NCBI RefSeq assembly: GCF_027922425.1
Contig: NZ_BSFQ01000048.1
Location: 1 to 44,195 of the forward strand
Reading direction: 5' to 3'
From: Pseudonocardia halophobica
GTDB taxonomy: Bacteria; Actinomycetota; Actinomycetes; Mycobacteriales; Pseudonocardiaceae
Length of the DNA stretch: 44,195 nt
A model generated the notes under the pieces. It did no database searches, was not told the origin of the DNA, and saw only the letters and a list, made by a program, of their open reading frames with translations. Positions 23,758 to 30,942 of the stretch are shown in pieces. How positions within the stretch are numbered: position 1 is the stretch's first letter; the number at the start of each line of letters is the position of its first letter. Both the position numbers and the translations under genes were made by a program.

Positions 23758-24857
23758 GGCGAGGCCTCCTGGGTCGAGTGGCTCGAGCGGGTCCAACGGC
23801 GGCGGGCGGCGAGGGAGACGTAGACGAGGGCGACGAGGACGGGGACCTCGATCAGCGGTCCGACCACGCCAGCGAGGGCTTGGCCGGAGGTGACGCCGAA
23901 CGTCGCGACGGCCACGGCGATGGCGAGCTCGAAGTTGTTGCCGGCGGCGGTGAACGCGAGCGTGGCGGAGCGCTCGTAGCCCAGGCCGACGGCCTTGGCC
24001 AGGGCGAGGGAGCCGAACCACATGATCGCGAAGTAGGCCAGCAGCGGCAGCGCGATCCGGGCGACGTCGAGAGGGCGGGAGGTGATCGCGTCGCCCTGCA
24101 GGGCGAACAGGACCACGATGGTGAACAGCAGCCCGTAGAGCGCGAACGGCCCGATCCGCGGGATCAGCTTCTCCTCGTACCAGGAGCGGCCCTTGGCCCG
24201 CTCCCCGATCCGGCGGGTCAGGTAGCCGGCCAGCAGCGGGACGCCGAGGAAGATCAGCACCGAGCGGGCGATCTCCCAGGCGGAGACGTCGAGGTCGGTC
24301 TGGGGGAGGCCGAGCCGGCCGGGCAGGACCGAGAGGTAGAACCAGCCGAGCCCGGCGAAGGCGACGACCTGGAAGACGGAGTTGAGCGCGACGAGGACGG
24401 CGGCGGCCTCGCGGTCGCCGCAGGCGAGGTCGTTCCAGATGACGACCATCGCGATGCAGCGGGCGAGACCGACGATGATCAGCCCGGTGCGGTACTCGGG
24501 CAGGTCCGGCAGCAGCAGCCAGGCCAGGGCGAACATCAGCGCGGGCCCGAGGACCCAGTTCAGGACCAGCGAGCCGAGGAGCAGGCGGCGGTCGCCGGTG
24601 ACGGTGTCGAGGCGGTCGTAGCGGACCTTCGCCAGCACCGGATACATCATCACCAGCAGGCCGAGCGCGATCGGCAGCGAGACCCCGCCGAGCGAGATCG
24701 CGTCGAGGGCCTGGCCGAGGCCGGGGATCAGGCGGCCGGCACCGAGGCCGAGGGCCATCGCGGCGAGGATCCAGACGGGCAGGAACCGGTCGAGCGTGGA
24801 GAGCCTGCCCACGACCGCCGGGTTCGACGAGGCCGTGGGCTGGTCGGTCAGGCTCAC
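23754..24857 (-). CDS. acr3: Acr3-family arsenite efflux permease
   Basis: A 367-residue protein with about ten membrane helices: FLPVWILAAMALGLGAGRLIPG, GLARCIAMVVIWNDLACGD containing the conserved Cys essential for As(III) transport in Acr3, and TLAFTAAGNNFELAIAVAVATFG. This is the ArsB/Acr3 (BASS superfamily) arsenite-proton antiporter. The GTG start overlaps the arsR stop as GTGA. Confidence 0.93.
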   Translation of the reverse strand: MSLTDQPTASSNPAVVGRLSTLDRFLPVWILAAMALGLGAGRLIPGLGQALDAISLGGVSLPIALGLLVMMYPVLAKVRYDRLDTVTGDRRLLLGSLVLNWVLGPALMFALAWLLLPDLPEYRTGLIIVGLARCIAMVVIWNDLACGDREAAAVLVALNSVFQVVAFAGLGWFYLSVLPGRLGLPQTDLDVSAWEIARSVLIFLGVPLLAGYLTRRIGERAKGRSWYEEKLIPRIGPFALYGLLFTIVVLFALQGDAITSRPLDVARIALPLLAYFAIMWFGSLALAKAVGLGYERSATLAFTAAGNNFELAIAVAVATFGVTSGQALAGVVGPLIEVPVLVALVYVSLAARRRWTRSSHSTQEASP

Positions 24858-25237
24858 GCGGACACACCCGCGGGCTCGTCGGCCGGGTCGACGGTCAGGA
24901 CGTCGCCGAGCGTGCGCAGCGTGCTGGGTGAGACGCGGTAGTAGATCCAGGTCCCGCGGCGGTCGCCGGTGATCAACCCGGCCTCCTTGAGGACCTTGAG
25001 GTGGTGACTGATCGTCGGCCCCTTGAGGTCGAACACGCCGGTCAGCTCGCACACGCACGCCTCACCGCCCTCGTGCGAGGCGATCAGCGACAACAGCCGC
25101 AGCCGGACCGGGTCGCCCAGCGCCTTGAACACCCGGGCCAGCTCCACCGCACGCTGCGCGTCGAGGGGCTCACTGGTCAACGGCGAGCAGCAGGCCGGCG
25201 CGCTCAGGTCGACGACCGGCAGGTCTTGCTTCGACAT
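24854..25237 (-). CDS. arsR: Arsenic-responsive ArsR repressor
   Basis: A 127-residue ArsR/SmtB protein: RVFKALGDPVRLRLLSLIASH, then the As(III)-type site EACVCEL (Cys61, Cys63), and LKGPTISHHLKVLKEAGLI as recognition helix. An N-terminal Cys16-Cys17 pair could supply a third ligand. It is the first gene of the ars operon and is divergent from cadI/arsI. The start is the ATG at 25237, with AAGATA (25243-25248) as a -10 close enough for a leaderless transcript. Confidence 0.92.
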   Translation of the reverse strand: MSKQDLPVVDLSAPACCSPLTSEPLDAQRAVELARVFKALGDPVRLRLLSLIASHEGGEACVCELTGVFDLKGPTISHHLKVLKEAGLITGDRRGTWIYYRVSPSTLRTLGDVLTVDPADEPAGVSA

Positions 25238-25242
25238 GCGCC

Positions 25243-25287
25243 TATCTTGACAAGCCTCGAACCAGCATGCAACCTCTGTCTCGACAG
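25243..25287. promoter_or_regulatory. Divergent arsR / cadI promoter-operator region
   Basis: Minus strand: -35 TTGCAT (25267-25272) and -10 AAGATA (25243-25248) for arsR. Plus strand: -35 TTGACA (25247-25252) with a weak -10 CAACCT (25270-25275) for cadI. CTTG-A-CAAG (25246-25254) and CTGTC-TC-GACAG (25276-25287) are inverted repeats within the overlap. ArsR binding here would shut both directions. Confidence 0.62.
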
Positions 25288-25309
25288 TCATCGAAACAAG
25301 GAGGACGCC

Positions 25310-25783
25310 ATGTCCCGTGTCCAGCTCGCCCTGCGGGTCTCCGACCTGGAGGGCTCGATCGCGTTCTACCGGTCGCTGTTCGGGGTGGAGCCGGCCAAGC
25401 TCCGCCCGGGCTACGCCAACTTCGCCGTCACCGAGCCGCCGCTGAAGCTGGTGCTCATCGAGGGCGAGCCCGGCCGGCCGACGGTCATGGACCACCTCGG
25501 GGTCGAGGTCGAGACCAGCGGCGAGGTGAACGCCGCCACCGCCCGGCTGTCCGAGCTGGGTCTGTTCACGCAGGTCGAGAACGACACCACCTGCTGCTAC
25601 GCGCTGCAGGACAAGGTCTGGGTGCACGGCCCGGGTACGGAGCCGTGGGAGGTCTACACGGTCAAGGCCGACGCCCCCGACGCCACCTCGGTCCACCCGG
25701 CCGGTGCGTCACCGGACACGGCCTGCGAGTGCGGGACCCCTGCCGAGCTGGTGGGCGACGCGGCGGTGAAGTGCTGCGGCTGA
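25310..25783 (+). CDS. arsI: CadI/ArsI-family glyoxalase-fold protein (C-As lyase-like)
   Basis: A 157-residue vicinal oxygen chelate protein closely resembling mycobacterial CadI and ArsI (SRVQLALRVSDLEGSIAFY, LFGVEPAK, GYANFAV, DHLGVEVET, TTCCYALQDKVWV, WEVYTV). The vicinal Cys95-Cys96 pair that binds trivalent arsenicals is present, as are Gln5, His62 and Glu114 at the expected metal-ligand positions. ArsI cleaves the C-As bond of methylarsenite using Fe(II) and oxygen. Extra Cys near the C-terminus (CECG, CCG) may add metal binding. AAGGAGG precedes the ATG. It is divergent from arsR. Confidence 0.9.
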   Translation: MSRVQLALRVSDLEGSIAFYRSLFGVEPAKLRPGYANFAVTEPPLKLVLIEGEPGRPTVMDHLGVEVETSGEVNAATARLSELGLFTQVENDTTCCYALQDKVWVHGPGTEPWEVYTVKADAPDATSVHPAGASPDTACECGTPAELVGDAAVKCCG

Positions 25784-25904
25784 ACGGAAGGCGCACTGGC
25801 GCCCGGCGGGCGGCGAGCCGTCGGCCTGCGGCTCCCCGGCCGTACACCATCGGCGCGCCCCGCCGGCGTCGCGTCACCGTGCCCGGCTGGACGTTTCCCG
25901 CGCA

Positions 25905-25933
25905 CCCGGCGAACGCGCGAGGCGCTCGCCGGG
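25905..25933 (+). terminator. Hairpin between cadI/arsI and the STAS gene
   Basis: CCCGGCGA (25905-25912) and TCGCCGGG (25926-25933) form an 8-bp stem with a 13-base loop. It is positioned to end the cadI/arsI transcript before the new promoter at 25946. No T run is present. Confidence 0.5.
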
Positions 25934-25945
25934 CCGCGCCGCGCC

Positions 25946-25951
25946 TAGACT
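25946..25951 (+). promoter_or_regulatory. -10 box of the STAS / MEDS-HATPase operon
   Basis: TAGACT sits 6 bases before the ATG at 25958, the spacing of leaderless actinobacterial transcripts. No clear -35 element is seen. Confidence 0.5.
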
Positions 25952-25957
25952 TCCTGC

Positions 25958-26386
25958 ATGGCAGACGGGAAACCACCCGACGCCCATCCCGTACAGACCC
26001 GGGACGCGGGGCCGCGAGGGCGCCTCCAGGCCCATCACTCACACAAGCCCGGTCTCGACGGCGGCGACGCCGCCTCATTGGCCGACATCATCGCGCTGAG
26101 CGATGGGGGCTGGCAGGTGTGTGGTGTGATCGACATACGGAACCATGATTTCTGGGCCGCGGCTCTGGATCGGATCGCGTCGGGCGGCCGAGGCGGGCGG
26201 ATGGACCTGACCGATCTACGGTTCGTCAGCGTTCGAGCGGTGGCGATGCTGGTCGCCGCGTCCGCACGGCTGCCGCCCGGCCGCCACCTCCACGTGACCA
26301 ACCCGTGTCCGACGTTCCTCCGTGTGTTCGACGCATGCTGGCCGAACGGGGTACCCGGCCTTCTCGTCGAGAGGACCCGGCCGTGA
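25958..26386 (+). CDS. STAS-like protein coupled to a MEDS-HATPase kinase
   Basis: A 142-residue protein with a polar N-terminus of about 50 residues and a STAS-like core (QVCGVIDIRNHDFWAAALDRI, GRMDLTDLRFVSVRAVAMLVA, GRHLHVTNPCPTFLRVFDACW). The phospho-acceptor Ser position of the switch loop is not conserved. Its stop overlaps the next start as GTGA, so it is made with the kinase-like protein and is the likely partner. It resembles proteins in actinobacterial anti-sigma partner-switch loci. Confidence 0.75.
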   Translation: MADGKPPDAHPVQTRDAGPRGRLQAHHSHKPGLDGGDAASLADIIALSDGGWQVCGVIDIRNHDFWAAALDRIASGGRGGRMDLTDLRFVSVRAVAMLVAASARLPPGRHLHVTNPCPTFLRVFDACWPNGVPGLLVERTRP

Positions 26387-27336
26387 CTGCGCTGCCCACG
26401 ACGTCCGGCGCCGAGGACGGTGGACGGTTCCGGCATCCGGCACTGTTCTACCGGGGGCTGGACGAGTACCTCGCCGGCACGCTGTCGTTCATCGCGGAGG
26501 GCCTCCGCGCCGGTGAACCGGTGGCGGTGGCCGTGCCGGGTCCGAAGTTGGGACCGCTGCGGGCGGCCCTGGGCGAATCCGCCGGTCGGGTGCGGTTGAT
26601 CGATATGACGCACGCAGGTCGCAACCCGGGCCGGATCCTGCCCGAGGTGCTGTTCGCCTTCGCCGACCACCATGTCGGTGCCGACCGGGTCCGGATCATC
26701 GGCGAGCCCATCTGGCCCGGTCGGAGCGAGGTCGAGTACCCGGCCTGTGTGCAACACGAAGCCTTGATCAACCAGGCCTTCGCCGGCCGGCCCGTCGACA
26801 TCCTCTGCCCCTACGACGTGAACGGCCTCCCCGAGCGTGTCGTGGCCGACGCCGAACGGACGCACCCGACGGTGATCGGACCCGCCGGGCACCGCCCGAG
26901 CGGGCAGTACCAGCCGCATCACGTGCTCGCCGAGTACAACGAGGTCCTCCCCGAGCCGCCGCGCCGACCGTCCACCGTGCAGGTCGACATCCGAACGTTG
27001 TCGCAGGCGCGGGCGCTGGCCGTGGCGGAGGCACAGCGGGCCGGCCTGACCCCCGACCGGGTCGCGGACTTCAAGCTCGCGATCAACGAGCTGGTCACCA
27101 ACAGCATCGAGCACGCGACCGGCGAATGTGCGCTGCGGGTGTGGATCGACGACGCCCACCTGGTCGGCGAGGTGCAGGACGCCGGCCGGATCGGCGATCC
27201 GCTCGTCGGCCGCCGCCCTGCCCGACCCGGACAGGTCGGTGGACGAGGCCTGCTGCTGGTGAACCACGTCACCGACCTCGTCCGCGTCCACGCCACGGGT
27301 CGCGGCACGGTCATCCGGATCCACTTCCGGCGGTAG
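26383..27336 (+). CDS. MEDS-domain / HATPase anti-sigma-type regulator
   Basis: A 317-residue protein. The N-terminal MEDS sensory domain (about 15-180) shows RHPALFYRGLDEYLAGTLSFI, EPVAVAVPGPKL, RVRIIGEPIWPG and EALINQAFAG. The C-terminal RsbW-like histidine-kinase ATPase domain (about 225-315) shows the N box NELVTNSIEHA, a VQDAGR segment and GGRGLLLVNHVTD. This architecture is common in actinobacteria and is thought to control a sigma factor or STAS partner in response to a ligand. It is coupled by GTGA to the STAS gene. The gene ends 4 bases before the 39-bp repeat at 27341. Confidence 0.85.
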   Translation: MTALPTTSGAEDGGRFRHPALFYRGLDEYLAGTLSFIAEGLRAGEPVAVAVPGPKLGPLRAALGESAGRVRLIDMTHAGRNPGRILPEVLFAFADHHVGADRVRIIGEPIWPGRSEVEYPACVQHEALINQAFAGRPVDILCPYDVNGLPERVVADAERTHPTVIGPAGHRPSGQYQPHHVLAEYNEVLPEPPRRPSTVQVDIRTLSQARALAVAEAQRAGLTPDRVADFKLAINELVTNSIEHATGECALRVWIDDAHLVGEVQDAGRIGDPLVGRRPARPGQVGGRGLLLVNHVTDLVRVHATGRGTVIRIHFRR

Positions 27337-27340
27337 ATCC

Positions 27341-27379
27341 GAGCCGGGGAGGAGCTCCTCCGACCGGACCCGAGCCGGT
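27341..27379 (+). repeat. 39-bp direct repeat, copy 1 (att-like, altered)
   Basis: Matches 29455-29493 at 33 of 39 positions in the same orientation. All six differences are transitions, and in each this copy has G or C where the other has A or T. On the minus strand it corresponds to the 3' end of a tRNA: the T-stem pairing is kept (ACCGG with CCGGT) but the T-loop is altered (CTCGGGT for TTCGAGT). GGAGGAGCTCCTCC (27349-27362) is a perfect palindrome. Probably an old attachment site. Confidence 0.72.
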
Positions 27380-27410
27380 GGGGATTCGCCCGGCCCGGCC
27401 ACGTTCGTGG

Positions 27411-27577
27411 CGACGGCTGCGCCGGGCTGACCGAGGTGGTCGCGCTCCTGCCTGACGCGCCGACGAGTCTCCACTGCTTCGTCATGCAGTCGCGCTGCTC
27501 GTGCGTGCGCCTCCCGGGCGCGGGCGAGCGCATCGTCGGCCCGGGCCTGAGCCTGCGCTCCGGCTGTCGAGGTCGAA
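27411..27577 (-). pseudogene. Fragment of an Ala/His/Glu-rich coiled-coil protein
   Basis: The minus-strand frame reads QAQARADDALARAREAHARA followed by AARLHDEAVETRRRVRQERD, the same composition and heptad-like spacing as the gene at 28930-29328 (AEAQARAERAHEHAAEAHQRA). There is no start or stop of its own in the right place, and the frame runs into neighbouring DNA. I read it as a remnant cut near the 27341 repeat. Confidence 0.45.
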
Positions 27578-27639
27578 CCGCGCCGACCGTGCTCGTGTGG
27601 CGACCGCAGCTCTCGAGCGGTGCCGCCGGCGGATCGCAC

Positions 27640-28091
27640 GGTGGCGTCGGGCGTTGCCCGTACCTCTGGCGGTACTGGACGGAGAAGCGGCCGAGATGGG
27701 CGAAGCCCCATCGCGCGGCGACGGCCGCGACCGGGTCGCCCTCGGTGGGGTCCGCGGCCTGCAGGTCACGGTGGGCCCGGGCGAGCCGGACCCGACGCAG
27801 GTGGTCCAGCGGGCTGCCGTCCTCGTGCTCGCGGAACAGGTACTACAGCTCGCGCGGGCCGACCCGGGCGGCCGCGGCGACCCGGTCGCGGTCCAGGGTC
27901 AGCGGGGCGAGGTCGATCTCCTCGCTGGTCGCCCGCCACGGCTCGTGCGGCGGGACCAGGCATACGTCCCCGGCGACGGTGTGGAGCTCGCGTCCGGCGG
28001 TGCGGAACGACAAGCGGCCCGCGTGGACCTGCTCCACGCACAGCGACCTGTCCAGGTTTCCGAAGCGCAGGCCCACGCCGTGAAGGCACAC
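27640..28091 (-). pseudogene. AraC-family regulator, broken by an amber stop and 5' truncated
   Basis: The minus strand encodes the second part of an AraC regulator: LHTVAGDVCLVPPHEPWRAT and LDRDRVAAAARVGPREL. After a TAG (27843-27845) the same frame continues with YLFREHEDGSPLDHLRRVRL, ARAHRDLQAADPTE and RWGFAHLGRFSVQYRQRYG, the typical AraC C-terminal helix-turn-helix. Intact relatives usually have Gln (CAG) at this place (RxLQxxFRxH), so a single C-to-T change explains the break. The N-terminal ligand domain is mostly missing; the frame ends where plus-strand fragment 28080-28310 begins. Confidence 0.75.
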
Positions 28092-28310
28092 GAGTGTGCG
28101 CTACGGGCGCACAAGCAGGCGGCGGAGCGCTATCGATGCGCCGCGGACTTGCACGCACGCCTGGCAGACGTCTTCGAGGCCCGCGGCGATCAGACACTGC
28201 CTCAGAGGTACCGCGAGGCCGCCGACGGCTGTCGGAGCGCCGGGTCGCGCGAGCGTCACGCCGTGAGCGATGGTTCTTCTGGCCCGGGATGCGCAGACCC
28301 GGACGTGTGA
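28080..28310 (+). pseudogene. Possible truncated coiled-coil protein fragment (76 aa)
   Basis: From a GTG at 28080 the frame gives VKAHECALRAHKQAAERYRC then AADLHARLADVFEARGDQTL, a pattern of AHxxA/ERxxAA repeats related to the other small charged proteins in this stretch. The last third (SDGSSGPGCADPDV) looks unordered. It abuts the truncated 5' end of the AraC remnant, so both may have been cut at the same recombination point. It could still be a small functional gene. Confidence 0.35.
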
Positions 28311-28573
28311 GGGCCCTGGTTCCCGAGAGGCCGACCCGACACGGATGATGACCGTCGCTCACCCACGGGGTGCTGGTCCGATCGGACGTGCAGGTCGGGC
28401 CAGTGCGGAAGGCCGTGCTCGGACGTCATGCGCGCACGCACCGCCCTGCTCTTCTCACGGGCCCGTGTCGCCGCGAGGCGCAGCGTCTTGGCCTCGTCGA
28501 TCAGCAACTGGCCGCGGCGCCAGATGTCCCGCGCCGCCGCGATGACTTCATCGGTCTCGCGCGTCTCTGCCAT
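28256..28573 (-). CDS. Hypothetical helical protein (105 aa)
   Basis: The ATG at 28573 follows AGAGGA. Residues 1-50 form a basic helix (DEVIAAARDIWRRGQLLIDEAKTL as two short stretches, then LAATRAREKSRAVRARM); the rest is polar and probably disordered. It shows the style, though not clear homology, of the 59-residue protein at 28699-28878. No family recognised. Confidence 0.5.
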   Translation of the reverse strand: MAETRETDEVIAAARDIWRRGQLLIDEAKTLRLAATRAREKSRAVRARMTSEHGLPHWPDLHVRSDQHPVGERRSSSVSGRPLGNQGPHTSGSAHPGPEEPSLTA

Positions 28574-28698
28574 GTCCTCTGCTTACCCCCCCGCGACCCC
28601 GGCAACCGGCCCGCGGCCCAACGGCCGCAGACCCCCTACCAGGTGCGGGACCGTGCCCACGGGTGCAGTGTGAGGACCTCCGCGTGGAGAGGAGCAGC

Positions 28699-28878
28699 AT
28701 GGACGCCACCGGGTGGAAGAAGCTGATCGACGACGCACGCTGGCTTCGTCAGGACGCGATCGCCACGCAGGCCATGGCCATCGCGATCCGCTCCGAGGCA
28801 CAGCGCATCCGCGAGCACAGCCCCGTCCCGGCGGCCATCGCCTCGATCGAGCTCGAACATTCGGCTGCAGCTCCCTGA
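28699..28878 (+). CDS. Hypothetical small helical protein (59 aa)
   Basis: GGAGAGGAGC precedes the ATG at 28699. The product begins MDATGWKKLIDDARWLRQDA and continues as one long helix with RSEAQRIREHSPVP. It is divergent from the 105-residue gene. The two may be distant relatives (ARDIWRRGQ versus ARWLRQDA). Function unknown. Confidence 0.5.
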   Translation: MDATGWKKLIDDARWLRQDAIATQAMAIAIRSEAQRIREHSPVPAAIASIELEHSAAAP

Positions 28879-28929
28879 TCGAGCCGCCCACACCGACGGT
28901 CGTGCGGTTCACGCTTCGGCTGCACCCCG

Positions 28930-29328
28930 TCAGGATTCCTCCGCCGCGGTCCGATGTTCCTCGTCGCCCGCTTCACGAGCCAGCTCAGCCGACCGGCGAT
29001 GCGTCTGAGCGTTGTCCGTCCGGCCGTACTCGTCGAGCACGTCGGCCACGTGTTCGTGCACCTCGGCGGATTCCTCGTGCTGCACGGCCGCCCGCTGGTG
29101 TGCCTCCGCAGCATGCTCGTGCGCCCGTTCGGCGCGGGCCTGGGCCTCGGCAGCGGCCTCGATCGGCGAGCCGTGGCCTTCTGTGCGCTGCTGCTCGATC
29201 TCGCCCCGCCGATCGCGCAGTTGCTCGATGCGCTCCTCGATCTGCTCCCGGCGGCGACGCGCCGCGGCCACCCGCTCGCCGGGACCGTTGGCGTGCTCGG
29301 CGTTGTCGGTCCGGTCGTCGGACGTCAT
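28930..29328 (-). CDS. Charged coiled-coil protein (132 aa)
   Basis: Taken from the ATG at 29328 (MTSDDRTDNAEHANGPGERV). It is almost entirely Glu/Arg/Ala/His helix (RRREQIEERIEQLRDRRGEI, ARAERAHEHAAEAHQRAAVQ, HEESAEVHEHVADVLDEYGR). Such HEHAA-repeat proteins are scattered in actinobacterial genomes and have no known role. Shorter relatives appear as fragments at 27411 and 28080. A longer upstream frame is an artefact running through the tRNA fragment. Confidence 0.6.
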   Translation of the reverse strand: MTSDDRTDNAEHANGPGERVAAARRRREQIEERIEQLRDRRGEIEQQRTEGHGSPIEAAAEAQARAERAHEHAAEAHQRAAVQHEESAEVHEHVADVLDEYGRTDNAQTHRRSAELAREAGDEEHRTAAEES

Positions 29329-29454
29329 CAGGTCAGGCAACGCCCTGTCATCCGGCTGCGCAACCTGGAGACAGCGGCCCGCGTGGCGTGGCGATGTCGA
29401 GAACGACGTCGATTGTGGGTGCGTGATCTTGCTGGCAGGCGTGATCAGGCCTGT

Positions 29455-29493
29455 GAGCTGGGGAGAAGCTCCTCCGACTGGACTCGAACCAGT
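29455..29493 (+). repeat. 39-bp direct repeat, copy 2 (tRNA 3' end)
   Basis: This is the less altered partner of 27341-27379. It includes the acceptor 3' strand and T-arm of the tRNA fragment plus 14 flanking bases on its 3' side. The two copies bracket 2.1 kb of fragments and small genes. Confidence 0.75.
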
Positions 29494-29508
29494 AACCCTG
29501 CGATTTAC
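29469..29508 (-). other. 3' half of a tRNA gene, probable integration (att) site
   Basis: On the minus strand there is a regular T-arm (stem ACTGG/CCAGT, loop TTCGAGT), a 7-base acceptor 3' strand CGGAGGA plus G73, a 5-base variable region and an anticodon-stem 3' strand TCGCA preceded by GTAAA. No matching 5' half follows at higher coordinates: neither a complementary TCCTCCG acceptor strand nor a TGCGA anticodon strand. It is therefore a fragment and the isotype cannot be fixed. An integrase gene starts 125 bases away, the usual layout when an element has inserted into a tRNA gene. Confidence 0.7.
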
Positions 29509-29619
29509 TTCGACCACTTCTCGACGCTTGTGAAGACTGCTCACTACCAGCCATGAGCTGGGCGAACTGTCGACCACGTCAATCAGCGTTGCGCTTGAAT
29601 TGCCAGGGTTTCCTGTGAC

Positions 29620-29625
29620 TAAGAT
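29620..29625 (+). promoter_or_regulatory. -10 box of the integrase gene
   Basis: TAAGAT lies 7 bases before the ATG at 29633, consistent with a leaderless message. TTGAAT (29595-29600), 19 bases upstream, is a possible -35. Confidence 0.45.
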
Positions 29626-29632
29626 GTGACTC

Positions 29633-30766
29633 ATGGGCCGCCCCGCCATGCCGCTGGGTACGTACTCCTCGATACGCACTTACGATCGAGGGGGCGTGTG
29701 GTGGGCCCGAACGCTGTTCAGAGACTGGGACGGCGTGACAAGGCAGGTGCAGAGGAACGGGCCGACGGAGAACGCCGCGAAACGCGCACTCACCGAGGCC
29801 TTGCGCGACCGCGTCCGCATCGACGGAGGCGCGGAGATCACTCCGGACTCTCGGGTCGACGCCCTCGCCGAGGCCTGGTGGTCGGAGATCAACGACGGCG
29901 CCAAGTCGCCGGGCACGCTCCGGGCGTACCGCGACCGCCTCGATCGCCAGGTGAAGCCCTCCCTCGGCAGCCTCCGCGTCCGTGAGCTCAGCACAGGCGT
30001 TGTCGACCGTCACCTCAAGGCCGTGCGCGAGCGGCACGGCGTCGCGGTGACGAAGCTCGTGCGGACGGTCCTCTCGGGGATGTGCACCCTAGCCTTGAGG
30101 CACGACGCACTCGAGCGAAACCCCGTCCGAGACGCCCCACGGATCTCCGGCACCCCGAAGAAGGACCCGGTCGCTCTCACCGCTGCGCAGGCACGGCAGC
30201 TCCGCGCCCTGCTCACCTACGACGAGGTGGCGGTACGACGCGACATCCCGGACCTCGTATCGGCGATGTTTGCCACGGGCCTGAGGATCGGCGAGATCTG
30301 CGCGCTGGACTGGGATGACGTTGATCTCGAGTCCGGCACCGTTCGGACGGGCGGGATGGTCGTTCGCGAACGAGGCAAGGGGCTGCGAGTCCGTCGTGAC
30401 CCGTCATCGAAGGTAAAGGGCCGCCGACTCCGGTTGCCCACGTGGGCAGTTGAGATGCTGCGGCGGCGCAGACCCCATGACACGACCTCCGAGCCGCTGG
30501 TGTTCCCAGCCGCCAAAGGCGGGCTGCGCGACCCGTCCAATACCCAGGCCGACCTCAAAGAGGCGTTGATCGCGAGCGGCTACGAGTGGGTCACGAGCCA
30601 TGTCTTCCGCAAGACGGTGGCGTCGATGATGGACGGAGCCGGTCTTTCGAGTCGCGCCGCGGCGGACCAGCTCGGCCATGCCAAGCCGTCGATGACCAGC
30701 GACCGGTACTACGGCCGGGCGATCCTTGACACGGGTGCGGCCGATGTCTTGGAGGACCTCGGATAG
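29633..30766 (+). CDS. int: Tyrosine recombinase / phage-type integrase
   Basis: A 377-residue integrase with an N-terminal arm-type DNA-binding part (about 1-65), SAM-like core-binding domain (about 72-165) and catalytic domain (about 180-375). Catalytic residues visible are Arg218 (ATGLRIGE), Lys260 (SSKVKGRRLRLP), His323 and Arg326 (SHVFRKT), His349 (LGHAK) and Tyr359 or Tyr360 (DRYYGR). It lies next to the tRNA 3' fragment and reads away from it, so it probably mediated integration of the DNA to its right. No excisionase or phage genes follow directly. Base composition is slightly less GC-rich than its neighbours. Confidence 0.93.
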   Translation: MGRPAMPLGTYSSIRTYDRGGVWWARTLFRDWDGVTRQVQRNGPTENAAKRALTEALRDRVRIDGGAEITPDSRVDALAEAWWSEINDGAKSPGTLRAYRDRLDRQVKPSLGSLRVRELSTGVVDRHLKAVRERHGVAVTKLVRTVLSGMCTLALRHDALERNPVRDAPRISGTPKKDPVALTAAQARQLRALLTYDEVAVRRDIPDLVSAMFATGLRIGEICALDWDDVDLESGTVRTGGMVVRERGKGLRVRRDPSSKVKGRRLRLPTWAVEMLRRRRPHDTTSEPLVFPAAKGGLRDPSNTQADLKEALIASGYEWVTSHVFRKTVASMMDGAGLSSRAAADQLGHAKPSMTSDRYYGRAILDTGAADVLEDLG

Positions 30767-30942
30767 CCAGGCTGGACTCGACAACGCGTCGCCGCGGACC
30801 CTCGAATGGGGAGGTCAGGACGAGCAAGGCGCGGCTGCAGGCCCGGGGGCTCTCGGACCACGTCGAGCCCGTCCGCCTGCAGGAGCCGGCCGCCGGGCGT
30901 GGGTCGGGCATGCCAGATCCGCCTGCGGCATGATCATGACTC

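Noticed and set aside
29512..29570. A D-arm-like stretch (AGCTCAtGG...TGGTAGtGAGC, minus strand) that could complete the tRNA fragment
   Set aside because: It is too far from the anticodon-side sequence, and neither the acceptor nor the anticodon stem can pair with the 3' half. Chance resemblance.
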